This document shows positions 43,281 through 53,300 of a DNA stretch of 64,000 bases, piece by piece (the first letter of the stretch is position 1; every line of letters starts with the position of its first letter). The stretch is taken from positions 5,995,501 through 6,059,500 of the forward strand of contig JAPFFF010000004.1 in NCBI GenBank assembly GCA_039105265.1, in the 5' to 3' direction. The DNA is from Tritrichomonas musculus (lineage: Eukaryota > Parabasalia > Tritrichomonadida > Tritrichomonadidae). The translations under genes and the position numbers were made by a program. Below the pieces are notes generated by a model. It was not told the origin of the DNA, searched no databases, and saw only the letters and a program-made list of their open reading frames with translations.

Positions 43281-43514
43281 ATGCAAATCTTTGTTAAGAC
43301 ACTCACAGGAAAACACATCACACTCGAAGTTGAACCAACCGACAGAATTGAAGATGTCAAAGCCAAGATTCAAGACAAAGAAGGAATTCCACCAGACCAA
43401 CAACGTTTAATCTTTGCAGGCAAACAACTTGAAGATGGCAACACTCTCCAAGATTACTCCATTCAAAAGGATTCAACACTCCACTTGGTTTTAAGACTTC
43501 GTGGAGGTTTTTAA
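43281..43514 (+). CDS. Ubiquitin (monomer, gene 7 of array)
   Basis: Identical 77-residue product. Uses ggc in place of ggt at Gly47, shared with gene 9. Confidence 0.97.
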   Translation: MQIFVKTLTGKHITLEVEPTDRIEDVKAKIQDKEGIPPDQQRLIFAGKQLEDGNTLQDYSIQKDSTLHLVLRLRGGF

Positions 43515-43728
43515 ACTTTATTTGATTTAATAAATATTTCTTTTTAATTACAAATTGATATCTTCACTATTATATTTTAAGTTACTACCTCCATTTATTA
43601 AGATATTCAATAAACTTTTACAATATTTGTACTCTCAAAAATTTTCAATTATTATTACTTTACTTGTGAAAATATCGTATTAACATTTGAATCGTAATTT
43701 GATCTCAATTCCTTACACTCTATCGACT

Positions 43729-44130
43729 AAGAGGATTATATTTACACGTTTTTCAAATTATAATATATATCATACCATAAAGGATCCTTTATGATGAAGT
43801 TTAACTTGACATTTAAAATAATCTTGTTATTGCTTATTGATAGCTTTTTTGCATGAGTTTGGTTAGAATACCCTTTCATAAACAACAGAAATTTAATTGA
43901 GAGCGACTCTTTTTCAAATTTTAGGACAACGAGTGCTGTATGCTTGTCTTCATTTTCTTCATCAATATTGTCCAATTTTCATCCTTTTATTTTCATCATC
44001 AGAACAGACGACTTTGTTACTTCTTATCATTTCTTGTTCACAAATATCCAACATATAACAGTGATATCGGATAAATATTTTTTTTTGGAAAACGTGTTTG
44101 TTTTCAAATAAGTGCAAATATTTGCTCGAG
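43729..44130 (-). repeat. 402-bp spacer S, copy 4 (minus orientation)
   Basis: Same orientation as copies 1 and 3, with the 77-codon frame at 43742-43975. Confidence 0.85.
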
Positions 44131-44342
44131 AGTCGATAGAGTGTAAGGAATTGAGATCAAATTACGATTCAAATGTTAATACGATATTTTCACAAGTAAA
44201 GTAATAATAATTGAAAAATTTTGAGAGTACAAATATTGTAAAAGTTTATTGAATATCTTAATAAATGGAGGTAGTAACTTAAAATATAATAGTGAAGATA
44301 TCAATTTGTAATTAGAAAAATATTTATTAAATCAAATAAAGT

Positions 44343-44576
44343 TTAAAAACCTCCACGAAGTCTTAAAACCAAGTGGAGTGTTGAATCCTTTTGAATGGAG
44401 TAATCTTGGAGAGTGTTGCCATCTTCAAGTTGTTTACCTGCAAAGATTAAACGTTGTTGGTCTGGTGGAATTCCTTCTTTGTCTTGAATCTTGGCTTTGA
44501 CATCTTCAATTCTGTCGGTTGGTTCAACTTCGAGTGTGATGTGTTTTCCTGTTAATGTTTTAACAAAGATTTGCAT
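44343..44576 (-). CDS. Ubiquitin (monomer, gene 8 of array)
   Basis: Identical 77-residue product. Its first codons and the bases just before its ATG carry the variant otherwise seen in gene 1, a conversion patch between the two ends of the array. Confidence 0.97.
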   Translation of the reverse strand: MQIFVKTLTGKHITLEVEPTDRIEDVKAKIQDKEGIPPDQQRLIFAGKQLEDGNTLQDYSIQKDSTLHLVLRLRGGF

Positions 44577-44805
44577 CTTTAAAAATGATTTGATTTGATT
44601 TTTCCATTTTCGTGGATCAAATTTGCTCTCTGTTTTATTAGATCGTTGTTCTCAAATAATCGATAAATTGAAGATATTTTCAAGAATTCATTCAATTATT
44701 GAGAGAATAGTTGGTTATATAAAATTTTAAAAATTTTAAAATTTTTTGTTTATGAAATTTTTTAACCTCTTTTCCAAAGTGAGTAAATGATTTCATTTTT
44801 TATAA
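44577..44805. promoter_or_regulatory. 229-bp bidirectional ubiquitin promoter, copy 4
   Basis: Same orientation as copies 1 and 3, between genes 8 and 9. Confidence 0.7.
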
Positions 44806-45039
44806 ATGCAAATCTTTGTTAAGACACTCACAGGAAAACACATCACACTCGAAGTTGAACCAACCGACAGAATTGAAGATGTCAAAGCCAAGATTCAAGA
44901 CAAAGAAGGAATTCCACCAGACCAACAACGTTTAATCTTTGCAGGCAAACAACTTGAAGATGGCAACACTCTCCAAGATTATTCCATTCAAAAGGATTCA
45001 ACACTCCACTTGGTTTTAAGACTTCGTGGAGGTTTTTAA
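44806..45039 (+). CDS. Ubiquitin (monomer, gene 9 of array)
   Basis: Identical 77-residue product. The 3' flank matches the array for only about 50 bases and diverges at about 45090, marking the right edge. Convergent with the Polo-like kinase gene. Confidence 0.97.
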   Translation: MQIFVKTLTGKHITLEVEPTDRIEDVKAKIQDKEGIPPDQQRLIFAGKQLEDGNTLQDYSIQKDSTLHLVLRLRGGF

Positions 45040-45217
45040 ACTTTATTTGATTTAATAAATATTTTTTTTTTAATTACAAATTGATATCTTTACTTCTCGA
45101 TTATTATTTCCTCTATTTATATACAATTCATCTCTTATTTTACAATTATATAAAAAACAATGAAAACAAATAATAAATAAATAAGCGAATAACATTTTTT
45201 TACATAACAAACAAAAG

Positions 45218-47941
45218 TTAACAAATAGTTTGTGCAAAATTTGATAACATAATTTTAGCATTTTTGAACTTCTTTAGTTCATCGCTATTTGAATTCATAC
45301 TTGCAACACTTTTCACATCCAACAAACTGCACTTTTCTCGAATCGATTTGAAGAAGCAAATTTTTTTAGTTTTTATGAAAATGAGCATTTTCATATGATC
45401 GCTAAAGTTCGCTTGAAAGTTTTTATCATCCAATTTGAAAAGAATTGATTCTTCATTTTTCACATAAGAGACAACGTTATGAAGAAGAACGCCAGGTTCA
45501 AATTCAGAGGTTGGCAAATCATAAGAAAAACTAATTTTCTTGAAATTTTTGGCAATTTTCTTCACCAATGAAACATTTTTTGGCTCATTTTCTTCATCAA
45601 ATTTATCGAAAATGATGATTTCTGGAATCTTTGTGTATGCGCTCTTATAAAATTGGGCGAATTGCTCGTTTGGATCCATAACAATTCGTGACTTATTCTT
45701 AAAGCAAACACCAACTGTTCCGTCGATTAATAAGTATCCTAAGTCATCCTTGTAGAAGCAGTAACGCGAGACAAAGTGGTTTGGAATGTTGAAGTTTTTA
45801 ACAGGCATTTGCTTGTTGTTGCCATTGATGCTGTTTCGTGGTGAAAAGGACGTATTCGGCAAGATAAACATGCGAGGTGAAATGGGCCTGACGTCGTTTT
45901 GCTGTGGGCTGCCGGAGGGCTTCAAATTGTCGTTCGAGTTTCTTGGTGAGCCTGACTTTTTATCGTTGAGTGGTGGACAAACTGGCTTCACATTGGCGTT
46001 TTTCTGTCTTGGAGAAATTTCGTCAGGGTCTTCTTCTACTGGACTGCAAACAGGCTTCACTATAAGTCTTCTCTTTCTTGGTGAAACTGATTCTTTATTA
46101 TCAGCTTTTGGAGAGCATTTTGTCTTCAAATCGTCCTTTTCTTTTCTTGGTGAAACCGATTCTTTATCATCAACTGGAGGGGAACATTTTGGCTTCAAAT
46201 CGTCCTTTTCTTTTCTTGGTGAAACCGATTCTTTGTCATGAACTGGTGGGGAGCATTTTGGCTTCAAATCGTCCTTTTCTTTTCTTGGTGAAACCGATTC
46301 TTTGTCATGAACTGGAGGGGAACATTTTGGCTTCAAATCGTCCTTTTCTTTTCTTGGTGAAACCGATTCTTTATCATCAACTGGAGGGGAACATTTTGGC
46401 TTCAAATCGTCCTTTTCTTTTCTTGGTGAAACCGATTCTTTGTCATGAACTGGTGGGGAGCATTTTGGCTTCAAATCGTCCTTTTCTTTTCTTGGTGAAA
46501 CTGATTCTTTGTCATGAACTGGTGGGGAGCATTTTGGCTTCAAATCATCTTTATCTTTTCTTGGTGAAACTGATTCTTTGTCATGAACTGGTGGGGAGCA
46601 TTTTGGCTTCGTTTTATCATTTGTCTTTCTTGATGAAACTGGTTTGATGTCATCAATTGGAGGACAGCCAAATGTATTCAAATTATCTTTTTCTTGCCTT
46701 GGCAAAATTGATTCTTTGTCGTTTTTCATTGGGCAGCAAAACGTCTTCAAATCGTCATTTTCTCTTCTCGGCTGAAATGTTGATTTATCATCGCCAACTG
46801 TTGGATTTATTTTGCAATTCGCCTTTCTAGGTGAAATTGGCTTAATATCGTTAAGCGGTTGGAAGCAATAAGTCTTCAAGCTGTCTTTTTTAGGTGGAAC
46901 GAAAGATATCTTATCGTTAATTTGAGGGCCACAAACCGTTTTTAAGTGGTCGGATGTCTCTCTTGTTGTGTCCAGATTTGTGTCAATTCTAGGAAGCTCT
47001 GTTTGGACAACTTTCTGTGGAACAGGCGACTTTTTCAATGGAGGTAAAATACTTGACCTATACAAGTTAACGGTCTCCTTGTCAATTTTTGAGAGAAACG
47101 GATGTTTCAAGAGCTGTTTTGCAGTTGGTCTTTTGTGAGGGTCTGTTTGAAGTATTTTTTTAATGAAGTCAACAGCGTCTTCTGAGATATTTAAATTCTT
47201 AGGAAATTCATAGGAACCGTTTTTTATGTTTTTGAATACAATTTCTTTCGTTTTCCCTTCAAAAGGACCTTTTCCTGTAAGTAAGTAGAAAGCTGAGACA
47301 CCAACAGCCCAAATATCAACTTTGGATGTGTTTTCGCGCATTCCTTTGTGAAGCATTTCAGGACTCAAATAATTCAATGTGCCGAAAATGTCAAATTTTT
47401 TCCCTTCTTCATTTTTGTGGAATTCTGAGAGGCCAAAGTCGCCAATTTTGACATTTCCTTCTGAATCAATGACAAAGTTCTCTAGCTTGATATCGTAGTG
47501 AGTTATTCCAAGGCCGTGGAGGTATTCTAGACCTTGAATTACATCTTTTAATATTTTTCGAGCTTCGGGTTCTTTTAAACGGTAGTCTTTTCTCTTATTG
47601 AGATAGTCTCGTACACTTTTTCCTGGGCAGTACTCAAGGGCGAAGTAGTAGTTAAATTTATCTGAAAAAGAATATTGAGAGGTAACAACATTGGGATGAT
47701 CTACAATATTTTGAATTCTAATCTCGTTTCTCATAGTTTGTAATGTGCTTTTGCTTTTTAGAAATAGACGCTTTGATATCACTTTCATTGCATAATATGT
47801 ATTTGTACCTTGATGAGTGACACAATAAACAATTGAAAATGAGCCACGGCCTAGTTCTTTGCCGCGAATAAATACTTCTTGAGTACCATCTTTTCGTAAA
47901 AAAGTAATTCTTAATGGGATATTGTTTTTTTGGTGAGGCAT
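45218..47941 (-). CDS. Polo-like kinase with repeat-expanded linker
   Basis: 907 residues. Residues about 25-285 are an intact Ser/Thr kinase: GRGSFSIVY loop, YYAMKV lysine, THYDIKLEN catalytic loop (HRD as HYD), DFG, SPE. Residues about 722-905 are a polo-box domain with both boxes (DLGYLLIDGTVGVCFKN; LDDKNFQANFSDHMKMLI). The H-x-K pair that grips phosphopeptides in human PLK1 (His538, Lys540 from memory) is present; the PLK1 Trp414 position appears to be Tyr. PLKs drive mitotic entry, spindle and cytokinesis events and bind targets primed by CDKs. The linker of about 430 residues is far longer than usual and contains a 23-residue tandem repeat with SPRK, a CDK consensus. Inr-like TCATTTA abuts the ATG. 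Confidence 0.88.
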   Translation of the reverse strand: MPHQKNNIPLRITFLRKDGTQEVFIRGKELGRGSFSIVYCVTHQGTNTYYAMKVISKRLFLKSKSTLQTMRNEIRIQNIVDHPNVVTSQYSFSDKFNYYFALEYCPGKSVRDYLNKRKDYRLKEPEARKILKDVIQGLEYLHGLGITHYDIKLENFVIDSEGNVKIGDFGLSEFHKNEEGKKFDIFGTLNYLSPEMLHKGMRENTSKVDIWAVGVSAFYLLTGKGPFEGKTKEIVFKNIKNGSYEFPKNLNISEDAVDFIKKILQTDPHKRPTAKQLLKHPFLSKIDKETVNLYRSSILPPLKKSPVPQKVVQTELPRIDTNLDTTRETSDHLKTVCGPQINDKISFVPPKKDSLKTYCFQPLNDIKPISPRKANCKINPTVGDDKSTFQPRRENDDLKTFCCPMKNDKESILPRQEKDNLNTFGCPPIDDIKPVSSRKTNDKTKPKCSPPVHDKESVSPRKDKDDLKPKCSPPVHDKESVSPRKEKDDLKPKCSPPVHDKESVSPRKEKDDLKPKCSPPVDDKESVSPRKEKDDLKPKCSPPVHDKESVSPRKEKDDLKPKCSPPVHDKESVSPRKEKDDLKPKCSPPVDDKESVSPRKEKDDLKTKCSPKADNKESVSPRKRRLIVKPVCSPVEEDPDEISPRQKNANVKPVCPPLNDKKSGSPRNSNDNLKPSGSPQQNDVRPISPRMFILPNTSFSPRNSINGNNKQMPVKNFNIPNHFVSRYCFYKDDLGYLLIDGTVGVCFKNKSRIVMDPNEQFAQFYKSAYTKIPEIIIFDKFDEENEPKNVSLVKKIAKNFKKISFSYDLPTSEFEPGVLLHNVVSYVKNEESILFKLDDKNFQANFSDHMKMLIFIKTKKICFFKSIREKCSLLDVKSVASMNSNSDELKKFKNAKIMLSNFAQTIC
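46080..46640. repeat. 69-bp coding minisatellite in Polo-like kinase linker
   Basis: About eight units of 69 bp, encoding KCSPPVHDKESVSPRKEKDDLKP with small changes. Degenerate relatives extend the pattern to about 45900 and 46900. The plus-strand open frames here are shadows of the repeat. Confidence 0.93.
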
Positions 47942-47948
47942 TAAATGA
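47942..47948 (-). promoter_or_regulatory. Inr-like element of the Polo-like kinase gene
   Basis: TCATTTA directly before the ATG at 47941. Confidence 0.45.
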
Positions 47949-48004
47949 GAAAAATTTTAAAATACCAATTCAAAAATTGAATTTATTGATAAAATAACGT
48001 GCTT

Positions 48005-48080
48005 AATAACGAGTTTTTATTCAATTTTTCAAAAAAACACGTTTTTAAATTCAAAAAAATTGAATAAAAAACACGTTATT
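48005..48080. repeat. Inverted repeat upstream of the Polo-like kinase gene
   Basis: Arms of about 25 bp (aataacgagtttttattcaa and its partner ending aacacgttatt) around a loop of about 20 bp, 65-140 bases upstream of the ATG. Could be a regulatory stem or a short fold-back repeat. Confidence 0.6.
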
Positions 48081-48640
48081 ATAACGATTTATGTTTTTTT
48101 GAATGTCATCACAACCAAAGAAAATTGAAAAAAGAATAAACAGTATCTTATTTAATAATCAAGGATATATATGGCTTTAATTTGAATTATTGAATGATAG
48201 AGAGAATGCAATTATTTTTATTTTGTTATTTCTTTTTCATAATCAACAAAATAAATCTGATCATTCCATATATTTCAATGACTATTCATTGCATAATATG
48301 CAATGCATATTTTATTTCTCTTTCAATTTCACAAATATAATTAACAAATCTGAAATTGATTAGCGATGTTATTAGTTGAACTAAAAGCAATATAGTAAAA
48401 GCTCTTTAAATTGTTCCTACATCAATGAATATTATTAAGTTATTTTTAATAAACATTTCTTTGATTATGGTTAAACTTAGATTGTAGATAGGAGAAGTGG
48501 GTAGCATTTTTAATTTTTCTATGAAAAAATTGGCCAACTGTGCCTGCTGATCAATAAAAATAATTGAATTATATAAACTGAAATGATTCTAACATGCAAA
48601 TAATCATACTTCTAACATGAATAACAATAATTAAATTGTG

Positions 48641-48673
<33 letters not shown>

Positions 48674-48875
48674 AATGAATCATAGCTTGAAATATTTTTT
48701 TCAGTGAATAAAATAGTTTAGTCTTAAATATTAGTAACATAATTAAAACCAATGAAAATTTTCAAATATTTTGTCATTTGAATCTTAATTTTTCTGGACA
48801 ATTATTCATATTTACAATTTGATAATTATTTTCAATATAATTAATAAAATTATATAACAAAATAATATTAAATAA
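48081..48875. other. AT-rich intergenic gap with T31 run
   Basis: No gene. Contains a T-run of 31 at 48642-48672. Confidence 0.5.
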
Positions 48876-50000
48876 TTGAGATATTTACATTTTAAATTTG
48901 TTAAGATATTGATTTATGTTAACAATCTATCTGAAAGCAAAGATTCAAATGCTTTATCTGAAGTTATTTGTCCTGTAACAGAAGCAAAATTCACTCTTGT
49001 TCGAAAAGAAATACCAGAAAGTATCGCTAATTTATCAAAGTGGGCCGATGATATTTTATCTCGAGACAATGATGGAAAAAATATCAATATCGCTGTTGAT
49101 TGTGAAGGATATTTTCTTGGTTGCATAAAAAATTCACTTTCAACCATTCAAATTGGCGAAATTTTCGATGATTTTTATGATGTTTGGACAAATGATAATC
49201 CGCCAAGCGTAGGACAGAAGCCAGGCTTTATAATTTTAGCGTCATTCATCAAAAAAGTTATTCAAATTCTTTCTTCTATTCTTAACAATTCTAATGTTAT
49301 GATTTACACATTCGATTTCATCAGTGATTTTGCAACAATGAGAGAAATTGGCATTCAAATTAACATGAATAATGTTTTTGATTCACAAACTGCCACTTTT
49401 TCAAAAGATGTAAACTTTTTCCAAGCTAAGGAAATTGAATCATTAACATGGTTCGGACAACAAGCAAAAAATATGGATCCTCTTGGAAAGAAAGCTTGTG
49501 AAACAAATAATATTTCTGTGACTTCTTATTTATTTAAAGATAAAAAACATCTGGAAAGAGAGATAATGAACAAAGATTTGTTCGAAATGGGATCAGCTGA
49601 TGCTTATTTTACTGGACTTGCAGATATTTATTGTATTAAATCAAATTTGCGTCAAAGAGTTCTCTCTTTCACAAATATTAAAATAAAACAGTTTTATAAA
49701 CTTGTGAAAAAAATGAGGTCGCCTTTGGGTCCATCTTTAGCACATCAGTTAATTTTCTTTGATACCATCTCTACTGAAAAATACAAGAAAGCAATGTCAA
49801 TGAAAAAGAAAGTGACCTGATTTATTTTGTTGATTGTTTTCAAAAATACATTCACTGTTATTTCATCTTATAAGATTTTAATGGAAAACACCAAATGTAA
49901 ACTTGATTTTGATCGTGCGAAAAATATTTATATTGAAACTCTTCAAAAACTTGATGCAAAAAAAGATTCATTGATCGAAATGATGGAAAAGTATCATTGA
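48876..50000 (+). pseudogene. DEDD-type 3'-5' exonuclease-like gene, start lost and tail split
   Basis: The main frame runs 48876-49820. It shows the DnaQ-like fold: INIAVDCEGYFLG (motif I, D-x-E), YTFDFISDFATM then NNVFDSQTATF (motif II region, as in Werner/RNase D-type enzymes) and DAYFTGLADIY (motif III, Y-x3-D). Such enzymes trim RNA or DNA 3' ends. There is no in-frame ATG anywhere upstream of the domain, and a stop precedes 48876; an ATG at 48915 is in another frame. After TGA at 49818 the same frame stays open to TGA at 49998, with an internal ATG at 49881 (FDRAKNIYIETLQKLDAKK). A decayed gene is the simplest reading; an unseen 5' exon is the alternative. Confidence 0.6.
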
Positions 50001-50165
50001 TTTTTTTATATTTTTAATTATAAAATTTTTTTTCAATTTACAAATGTAATTCTTTTATAAAAAATAGAAAAACACAGTATATAGCTTTCAATTGTAATTA
50101 TTTCTTCTATCTTGCTTTCAAATATTGGTCTTTTTTTGGTACCTATCGTAATTTTTTTTTTAAAG
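50001..50165. other. Short AT-rich gap
   Basis: No feature seen other than the leader-like bases just before the ubiquitin relic. Confidence 0.4.
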
Positions 50166-50265
50166 ATGCAAATCTTGGTCAATACACTCACTGAAAATCA
50201 TCATTGCATTCTCTTGAAGTTGAACATATTGAAGACCAAAGATTTATAATAAAGAACTTTAAAAG
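50166..50265 (+). pseudogene. Ubiquitin gene relic
   Basis: Starts MQILVNTLTENHH, then by frameshift SLEVEHIEDQ, which follows ubiquitin residues 1-26 ([25 protein letters not shown]). The bases just upstream (ttttttaaagATG) match the promoter end of the array genes. Similarity fades after about 100 bp. An old, decayed copy outside the array. Confidence 0.75.
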
Positions 50266-50349
50266 AAAAAAGAATTAAGATAATATATTTCAATATATTT
50301 TGAGTTTATAACACAAAAATATAAAATATTAATATTATTAAAAAAAAAA

Positions 50350-53300
50350 TCATTCACCATTCATATCCTCTTCTTCTTCTTCAATTTTTACGATATTATT
50401 ATCATCATTATTTTCTTCAGCATCTTCTTCATTATCAGGTATTTTGTATCCTTCCTTAAATTGTACTGCATAAATATCTTCCTCAATTTGATCTGAAACA
50501 AAGGTTGCCTCTTTCTGCATGTCTACGATGTTCGTATCCAAATGCTTAACAAAAGAAGCGGTTACCCAAGGATGGTCTATTGGACCATTTTCTTTAATAA
50601 AATTCAAGTATTTGAATGACCCACTTAAAATATTAAAGCAAGGATTGTTTGGATCCTTGACAAATCCCATCACAGGTCCGCCAGTATGAGCGCCGAGTCT
50701 CAAATGGAAGTCTGTGTTAGCCTGAATGTTTGTGTCTTCAAGATTCTGCAAGATTTCAATCATGAATGCCAATGTTTCAAAAGCTTGTTTTTTGAAATCA
50801 CCTACATTTTCAAATAAACCGGAAACCGCAAAAATCATTTCATTTTCCCATCGAAGCATTGAAATTGATTTGAACTTTTTCAGAGCCATTTCAATTCCAT
50901 TGTAAATTTGTTGCAAAATGTCAAGAATTCCTTTAGGCGACATCATTGAAATGCAATCTGACATTCCTGCAACTTCAACGAAAATCATTGTCGCTTCATC
51001 TGCTTTGAAGAAAGCTGAATTCTTTTTACCTTTAACCGAACTCAATGCGCCTCTAGGAATCAGAACTTTAATTAGGTTATTAACGTTCATTTTCTCCTGT
51101 TCAAGTTTGTTCTTCATTTCAACATTCTCTTCACTACTTTTCAGCAAAAGTGTGACACCTTTGAAAATTTGAGAAGAATCCGTTATTTTGATCAAGTTTG
51201 CATTCATATGAATGAAGCTGAGATCCTCTTTTCTCATCTTGATTTTAACAGAAGAAGATTCTTTGCTATTCGGATTTGAACGCATATCGTTTATTGCTGC
51301 ATAGAAGGGCGACTTTTCGAACGCAATTTTGCCATTTCCATCAGTTGGAAGAGGAATCAAATATGTTATTGATTGGCCTAACAATTTTTGAGAAGAATAA
51401 TCGGTTAGTTTACAGAACTCTTGATTAATTGTTTGGATGATGAAGTTCTCATTTATGGTGACGATAGAAAATTGTGAATTATGAAGAACTAAATCAACAG
51501 TTGACATTGAATCATAGTTCATCTTCTTGTTCGACAAGAAAAGCAGCAAATAACGGTTTCTACATGCAGAAATTGGTGACAATGTGTAAATCAACTGTTT
51601 GAAACCTTCCAAAGAATTGTAGAGCATATTTATGAAAATATTTTCAATGATGAAAAGAATAACTAAAATGACAATTCCAACAATGCTGATTGTTTGAATG
51701 TGGCTATTGTTTTCATCAGAAATTTTCATTGAAAAAGTATTCAAATAATCCATGAATGAAATGAATTCAGAATAAATGGATTTATCCAAATTATACATCA
51801 ATGCTGCATAATCATAAGTAAACAAGATTCCAGCGTATTCTTCGAATTCTCTATTCATATTTGTGAGCTGATTCAAAGCAGAATTAATCTTGTTTGACAC
51901 AGAAAGACAATCAGAAATCTCAGCGAAATCATAAGATTCATTCAAAAAGCCGCAATGATCAAAATAGTAAAAATCATCAAACCTTGAATCTTTGCCAATA
52001 ATTTCCATGTCAATTAACGTTTGATATGCTGAAATATTCTTTAGGCTTTCAGTTAAATTTGCATAATCTATTAAATCAAAATCTTCTCTCAAACCACTGT
52101 TATCAAAGTGAAGTGAAATGATTAATTGCATCAATAATGAAGCTCTTTGAGCTGCTCCATTTGACCATTCGAAAACATGTGCAAAAGTATCAAAAAAGTT
52201 ATGCGTTTGCATGCATATGTATGCTTCAACAAAAACGCAATCTGCTGTAATTAAAGCAAACAAAAATGGTATCATAAACACTTCAATACTGAAGTCATGC
52301 GCTGAATGAACTGTTCCAGTTGGCAGTGGTTCTTTACTATTCAAATAAATGGGCATTGAAGATGCGCTTATATCATCTTTATTAAAGCCTTGCAAAAGGT
52401 GTGATAAATTCTTAAAATCTTTCTTCATATACAAAAAGTTAATTAACCGTAAAATGAAGAAAATAATAATTGCAACTATTGAAATAATGTAGATCAAAAC
52501 GTCATATGTATTGCCATAATTGTCACAATTATCAATTCCTGTCTCAGAGATATTTAAAAACAATGAATCAAAGCCTTTACCAATAATTATGTAATTAATG
52601 ATAACGAGTGTGTAAATATCATAATTATCAATAAAAGCCCAATCATCAAGTTCAAAATATTTGGAAGCATTTGTTGAAGAAACATATTCAATCTGTCTAG
52701 TAACCATGTTAATGATTCCTTGTAATGATGAAACTAATGATATTTGTGCTTGGAAATTCAATTTTGATGTATCATAATAAGCAAAATGACTTGAATTCAT
52801 TGACCATTCATTCATCAAGATAATCTCGCCCATATGTAATGAAGGATCTGAAAAAATAATGTCCAATTCTTCTTGCATGTATGTTCGAATATCTTTAACA
52901 AGCATGTTTATTTTAACTAATGGGTCTTTGTATACGGATGGTTCTTGTGGCATGCTTGAATTGCTGATATTCAATTGTTCACATATAATTGTGCTATAGT
53001 AACAAAAGTCATTTGAAATATCAGGATACAACTCACCATATTTCAGCTCTTGAGCATAATATTCAGTGAGTCTTGCTCCTATTGTCAATCCAGAGTATTG
53101 AATATTGGTCAATATTTTTGATAACAAAGAAATACTTTTCACAAGAGAATGAACGGATATAGATGATTTTGAAGAAACGAGCAACAAAATAATTATTATT
53201 AAAATAATCAATAGAAATGTGAAAATTGAAAATGCTCTCAAAAAGTTGAGTGAGTTCATCGTTGATCTGTTAATCACATCTTGTAAAGCAAGTCTAAGTT

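Larger units (their letters stand above)
38225..45090. repeat. Ubiquitin gene array with alternating orientation
   Basis: About 6.9 kb holding nine ubiquitin genes that alternate + and -. Convergent neighbours are separated by 828-830 bp: a 212-214-bp 3' flank, a 402-bp spacer, and the same flank inverted. Divergent neighbours are separated by exactly 229 bp in all four cases. Successive plus-strand genes start 1,527, 1,981, 1,525 and 1,525 bp apart; the larger step is explained by two extra ubiquitin units (456 bp) in the gene at 40837-41526. Both spacer types occur in both orientations. Sequence between copies is nearly identical, so the array is young or strongly homogenised. Confidence 0.95.

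Noticed and set aside
46078-46647. 189-codon plus-strand frame
   Set aside because: Antisense shadow of the 69-bp repeat in the Polo-like kinase linker.
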